Positions 8,301 through 9,928 of a DNA stretch of 9,928 nt are shown here, in pieces. Below the pieces are notes generated by a model, which saw only the letters and a program-made list of their open reading frames with translations, had not been told where the DNA came from and made no database searches. Position numbers and translations under genes: made by a program. The stretch comes from JAVJSU01 sp040219275 (GTDB taxonomy: Bacteria > Chloroflexota > Anaerolineae > Aggregatilineales > Phototrophicaceae): NCBI GenBank assembly GCA_040219275.1, contig JAVJSU010000018.1, forward strand, positions 1 through 9,928. Direction: 5' to 3'. The first letter of the stretch is position 1. Each line of letters begins with the position of its first letter.

Positions 8301-9553
8301 TGTGCTTCCACGAATGAAGCAATCCGTTTTCCGGTCAGGGCATACACCTCAACCATCTGTGTCTTCCCCTTGAAGGATTGTGTTCCAAGCGAGTCGAACT
8401 GAAAACCACTCGCCCTTAACCACGATTGCACCTGTGCGGTTGTCCAAATTTCACCCCATTCCGCACTCATACATAAGCGTGCAGACAGGTTTACAATGTC
8501 GCCAATAGCGGCATAATCACTGCGTTCTTCGCCACCTGTAAACCCGGCATAAGTCGTGCCAAATGTGAGACCGCCACGCCAGCGGATTGTGGTTTGTAAT
8601 GCGCGAATTGCCAACAAACAATCTGCGGCACGTTCACTATTGTTCTCATACGCGACAGGCGCACCAAAAAGCAACACAATCATCGCGCCTTTATCACCAA
8701 AATCTACATGACGGAAGTACCCGCCATAGCGATTACAAAGTACTAGCACATCAGCAATGAACGAGTTTATAGTTGTGTAATCTTCAGAGTCCTCAGTGTC
8801 TTCTATAGAGATGAAAGCCACACTAACATCACGAAATTCTCCGCGAGATTCCAGCTTGATAACGGCATCCGGCACGAATGGGCGTAAGTCATCCGCATTG
8901 AGCGGGCGTTCCGGTTCAAGCAAAGCTGGCACATCATTAGAAAACCCGGTCAATAAGACATAATCTTCTGTGAGTGGCTGGCTTTTTACATGAGAAGCAA
9001 TCGAAGGTAGCAAATCCATATTGCTGATGATCTCGCCTTTATCCGCTTGATGTTCTGCAAATGCACAGGCTTTAACACCTTCACCTCGAAAATAATAGGT
9101 GTGTTGGTTTTCACGTCCGATAACACCCCAATCTACGCGTCCTTGACCTAACCCGATTTTGACACTTACTTGAAAAGCACCATAAGGCGTGCTGATTTCA
9201 CCATTTTCGGAGAAGAATTGTCTGATGTAAAACGCGGTCGCCAATGCACGAAGCGGCGCATCTGCGTGATTTTCTGAGGGGAAAATTGCCGTGAACGCAT
9301 CACCTGCATAAGTAGAGATGAAGCCACCCTGCTGGTAAACGTGATGGACACAGGGAGAAAAGACACTCTGCAACACCTGTGTCAACGCTTCTGCACCGTC
9401 CCTACGATATTGCATCAAGGTTTCTGTTAGTGGTGTAAAGCCGGATATATCAATGAATAGCGTGACAGCGTCCAAACTTCCGTAAAATATACCCTGTGAA
9501 AAATTCTCATGAATTAGGTTTGGGAGGAGTTGTTGTATCATGGCGTTTTCCAT
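5369..9553 (-). CDS. Class III nucleotide cyclase (two catalytic domains) fused to AAA/STAND-type ATPase and TPR repeats, soluble-adenylyl-cyclase-like
   Basis: 1394 residues from ATG 9553, with no signal peptide or membrane segment, so cytoplasmic. Cyclase domain 1 (about 28-175) has FIDISGFT with Asp35 and YAGDAF with Asp85, the two metal ligands; its Asn/Arg pair is replaced (GVKACAFAE). Cyclase domain 2 (about 242-365) has lost the first Asp (FISIED) but keeps GDIVNLSARL with Asn355 and Arg359. The two domains should therefore pair into one active site making cAMP or a related cyclic nucleotide. The ATPase follows: Walker A GEAGIGKS (452-459), Walker B LILHFEDIHWID (588-599), and the GNPFF motif near 683 typical of COG3899 predicted ATPases. 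TPR-like helices occupy about 890-1350. The order matches ADCY10. A TTG at 9706 would add 51 residues but has no ribosome site and no recognisable domain; ATG 9541 is a second alternative, preceded by GGAAAA. Sensing through the TPR/ATPase part is inference. Confidence 0.92.
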   Translation of the reverse strand: MENAMIQQLLPNLIHENFSQGIFYGSLDAVTLFIDISGFTPLTETLMQYRRDGAEALTQVLQSVFSPCVHHVYQQGGFISTYAGDAFTAIFPSENHADAPLRALATAFYIRQFFSENGEISTPYGAFQVSVKIGLGQGRVDWGVIGRENQHTYYFRGEGVKACAFAEHQADKGEIISNMDLLPSIASHVKSQPLTEDYVLLTGFSNDVPALLEPERPLNADDLRPFVPDAVIKLESRGEFRDVSVAFISIEDTEDSEDYTTINSFIADVLVLCNRYGGYFRHVDFGDKGAMIVLLFGAPVAYENNSERAADCLLAIRALQTTIRWRGGLTFGTTYAGFTGGEERSDYAAIGDIVNLSARLCMSAEWGEIWTTAQVQSWLRASGFQFDSLGTQSFKGKTQMVEVYALTGKRIASFVEAQSITMIGREQELTNLTDAVNPILNGHFGGITYIYGEAGIGKSQLVLALRQQMVTSQNVGWYYLPADEILSVSYNPFRHFLRQYFDQQVGSGININRNRFDAKIDALIQSPELVNEETIRATLDRTRSFIGALIDLRWNGSLYEQVEPTQRAENTQIALKNLFLAESLRQPLILHFEDIHWIDEDTRSIIVTLTRNMEGYPIVMLMTSRYNDDGSSVTIPDLDPETPLHTIALQPFDRENTARQVNALLGGDSDESFVTYLLDKTSGNPFFVEQLVYHLLELNLLEQHHEMWRVKESQLSEVPTTIGAVLVARLDRLTLDIKTIVQTAAVLGQEFEVNVLSSMLRNDPDVDNKVKAAEDQSIWTAITRILYLFKHALMRDAAYDMQLRSRLRELHALAATAIRDVYTDDLPSHYGDLAYHYGKAGDTENEREYSLLAGQSAAAGATADAANFLARAYELTPEHELQARYEILGTREKIYDMQGNREPQREVIEIMQKIADQLADDHKRASTLVLFAHLLETIGGFKQGHDVLDEAIVVAEKINARDVLAIAEKERASGYLRQGNLNEAMPHLSRATDIYQELGDVDAQCSTLNTMSVGYINTGNFDEGRRLLQRSQELAKDSSREHTRGKVFQNLAVIAQYTGHYAEAEAYLKQAYDIMLKYGDRRNQAACITNMGANAYSMGDYETAHKYFVQSQSYYREAGDLTHVVHTTQNLGAILIQRYEYEEAIRQLELGLKLGDQIGSVLGIGHMNDTLANLYILLGQYEKAQYYLEIALVKIRAIKDKRVEMYNLGAQSMLKILLGDYATALDFAKQNIEGSLSSHFRQLSTIGYRMRGRVLLEQGDIAGSREAYQKSLEIEIETEETHFLIENWAGLARAELADGNLDEALKYVEKCLANIAVAYDLAGMTEKSLIYLTCYDVLVAADDLQRAQEVLNTGHKLVQFVVGKLTNPDYIDSFLNNIVANKRLVQLWEAQNPA
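5624..6886 (-). repeat. TPR-like array with an exact 40-residue (120-bp) period inside the cyclase gene
   Basis: The turn position before the second part of each repeat (usually G-D/N/Q-Y/L/F-x-E-A) falls at residues 899, 939, 979, 1019, 1059, 1099, 1139, 1179, 1219, 1259 and 1299, exactly 40 apart, with Gly in all but 1139 (Tyr). Examples are RQGNLNEA, NTGNFDEG, YTGHYAEA, SMGDYETA, LLGQYEKA and ADGNLDEA. A further, shifted unit lies near 1343. The array has the look of MalT/kinesin-light-chain-type TPRs and probably forms a superhelical ligand- or protein-binding scaffold (inference). The repeats are diverged at DNA level. Confidence 0.88.
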
Positions 9554-9560
9554 TGATAAT

Positions 9561-9591
9561 CTTATAGGAATGTGATTGTGTAAGTCGTCAA
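9561..9591 (-). promoter_or_regulatory. Candidate promoter of the cyclase-protease operon
   Basis: On the minus strand TTGACG (9591-9586) is followed after 19 bases by TATAAG (9566-9561); each box matches the sigma-70 consensus at 5 of 6 positions. The 19-base spacing is longer than the ideal 17. Seven bases separate TATAAG from the ATG at 9553, so transcription would begin at or beside the start codon and the message would be leaderless or nearly so. Prediction only. Confidence 0.4.
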
Positions 9592-9616
9592 AACTATTTG
9601 GGCATAAGAGTTTTGA
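9588..9616. promoter_or_regulatory. Inverted repeat overlapping the -35 box, candidate operator
   Basis: Perfect 8-bp arms TCAAAACT (9588-9595) and AGTTTTGA (9609-9616) around a 13-base spacer. The left arm overlaps the TTGACG box, a position where a dimeric regulator would block or recruit polymerase. An arm this short has a chance of order one in ten of arising in a region this size, so it is suggestive only. Confidence 0.35.
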
Positions 9617-9821
9617 GCTAATGGAGACTATGTCATTAGTTTTACCCGCCTTGACCACTTGTTGCAAGTCGTCGTTTCGACGCTGTTGTAGAGTGGGTTG
9701 GCACAATGAAGATTATTTGCCTATCTTGAAAACGTCATTAATATGGCAGTCGTGCGCGGTTTATACTTGTGCTTGTTACCCAGTATAGAGGCGATCACAA
9801 AATCTGCCCGTGCGCTGGTCG

Positions 9822-9851
9822 ATGCAATTCAAACATAAAGACCCATTGCAT
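9822..9851. promoter_or_regulatory. Inverted repeat upstream of the plus-strand gene, possible operator
   Basis: Arms ATGCAAT (9822-9828) and ATTGCAT (9845-9851) with a 16-base spacer, ending 33 bases before the ATG at 9885. Arms of 7 bp at this spacing are fairly likely by chance. Confidence 0.2.
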
Positions 9852-9870
9852 AAATCTTCGCTAACTTGAG

Positions 9871-9877
9871 AAAGGGA
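9871..9877 (+). promoter_or_regulatory. Ribosome binding site for the ORF at 9885
   Basis: AAAGGGA, complementary to the 16S 3' end in its AGGGA-like core, with 7 bases between its end and the ATG at 9885. It is the best Shine-Dalgarno in the intergenic region and the main support for this gene start. Confidence 0.6.
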
Positions 9878-9884
9878 ACAGACC

Positions 9885-9928
9885 ATGCACATAAAAACAT
9901 TGAATGGCAGTTGGACATTAGCCAAAAC
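9885..9928 (+). CDS. Start of a plus-strand gene, possibly a GH2 glycosidase (beta-mannosidase/beta-galactosidase-like); truncated by window
   Basis: Only 14 codons are visible: MHIKTLNGSWTLAK, then the window ends. A clear purine-rich ribosome site (AAAGGGA, 9871-9877) lies 7 bases before the ATG, which makes a real start likely. The pattern L-N-G-x-W-x-L within the first dozen residues is how many family GH2 beta-mannosidases and beta-galactosidases begin, at the N-terminal sugar-binding beta-sandwich. This is a weak, short match; other beta-sandwich proteins could start the same way. The gene is divergent from the cyclase-protease operon and shares its 331-bp intergenic region, so common regulation is possible but not shown. 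Confidence 0.5.
   Translation, partial: MHIKTLNGSWTLAK

Larger units (their letters stand above)
9554..9884. other. Divergent intergenic region (331 bp)
   Basis: This separates the minus-strand cyclase start (9553) from the plus-strand start at 9885. It holds a candidate minus-strand promoter (9561-9591), an inverted repeat over its -35 box (9588-9616), a second inverted repeat near the plus-strand gene (9822-9851), and a weak possible plus-strand promoter (TTGCCT 9717-9722, 16-base spacer, TAATAT 9739-9744). The open frame from TTG 9706 that joins the cyclase has no ribosome site or recognisable domain, so I treat 9554-9706 as non-coding. Confidence 0.6.

Noticed and set aside
9670..9682. 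Hairpin CGTCG-TTT-CGACG as a terminator
   Set aside because: Only a 5-bp stem and no T-tract on either strand; it lies between divergent starts where no terminator is expected.
9576..9788. 70-codon plus-strand open frame in the intergenic region
   Set aside because: No ribosome site, Cys-rich random-looking product, and it overlaps the candidate cyclase promoter and 5' end region.

Overview
The window carries two large minus-strand genes that form an operon, followed by a 331-bp divergent intergenic region and the first codons of a plus-strand gene. It is almost entirely coding. Base composition looks balanced. The combination of a multidomain cyclase/ATPase/TPR protein, a very large secreted subtilase with lamin-tail, PPC-like and Fn3-like modules, and a possible glycoside hydrolase resembles Chloroflexota (Anaerolineae-type) genomes. 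That placement is an impression from gene content, not from a marker gene.

Region by region along the minus strand: (1) 9553 to 5369 encodes a 1394-residue cytoplasmic protein with two class III nucleotide-cyclase homology domains, a COG3899-type P-loop ATPase and at least eleven TPR-like repeats. This is the domain order of mammalian soluble adenylyl cyclase (ADCY10). By eye, the metal-binding aspartates lie only in the first cyclase domain and the transition-state Asn/Arg only in the second, so a single composite active site is predicted. (2) 5372 down to the left window edge is one uninterrupted frame of at least 1790 codons. It encodes a secreted S8 subtilase: signal peptide, I9-like propeptide, complete Asp/His/Asn/Ser catalytic set, lamin-tail domain, two PPC-like domains, then a long array of about 100-residue Fn3-like domains that runs off the window. 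Its start overlaps the cyclase stop (ATGA), so the two are co-transcribed and probably translationally coupled.

The last four complete Fn3-like units in the window are exact 324-bp (108-codon) tandem repeats. Two of them share a 62-bp perfectly identical stretch inside otherwise diverged DNA, which points to recent exchange. Every complete Fn3-like unit carries a closely spaced cysteine pair.

The intergenic region 9554-9884 contains a candidate promoter whose -10 box would place transcription start at or next to the cyclase ATG, an 8-bp-arm inverted repeat over the -35 box, a second 7-bp-arm inverted repeat, and a good Shine-Dalgarno in front of a plus-strand ORF at 9885. That ORF begins like family GH2 glycosidases. 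I saw no RNA gene, CRISPR array, insertion sequence or convincing terminator.
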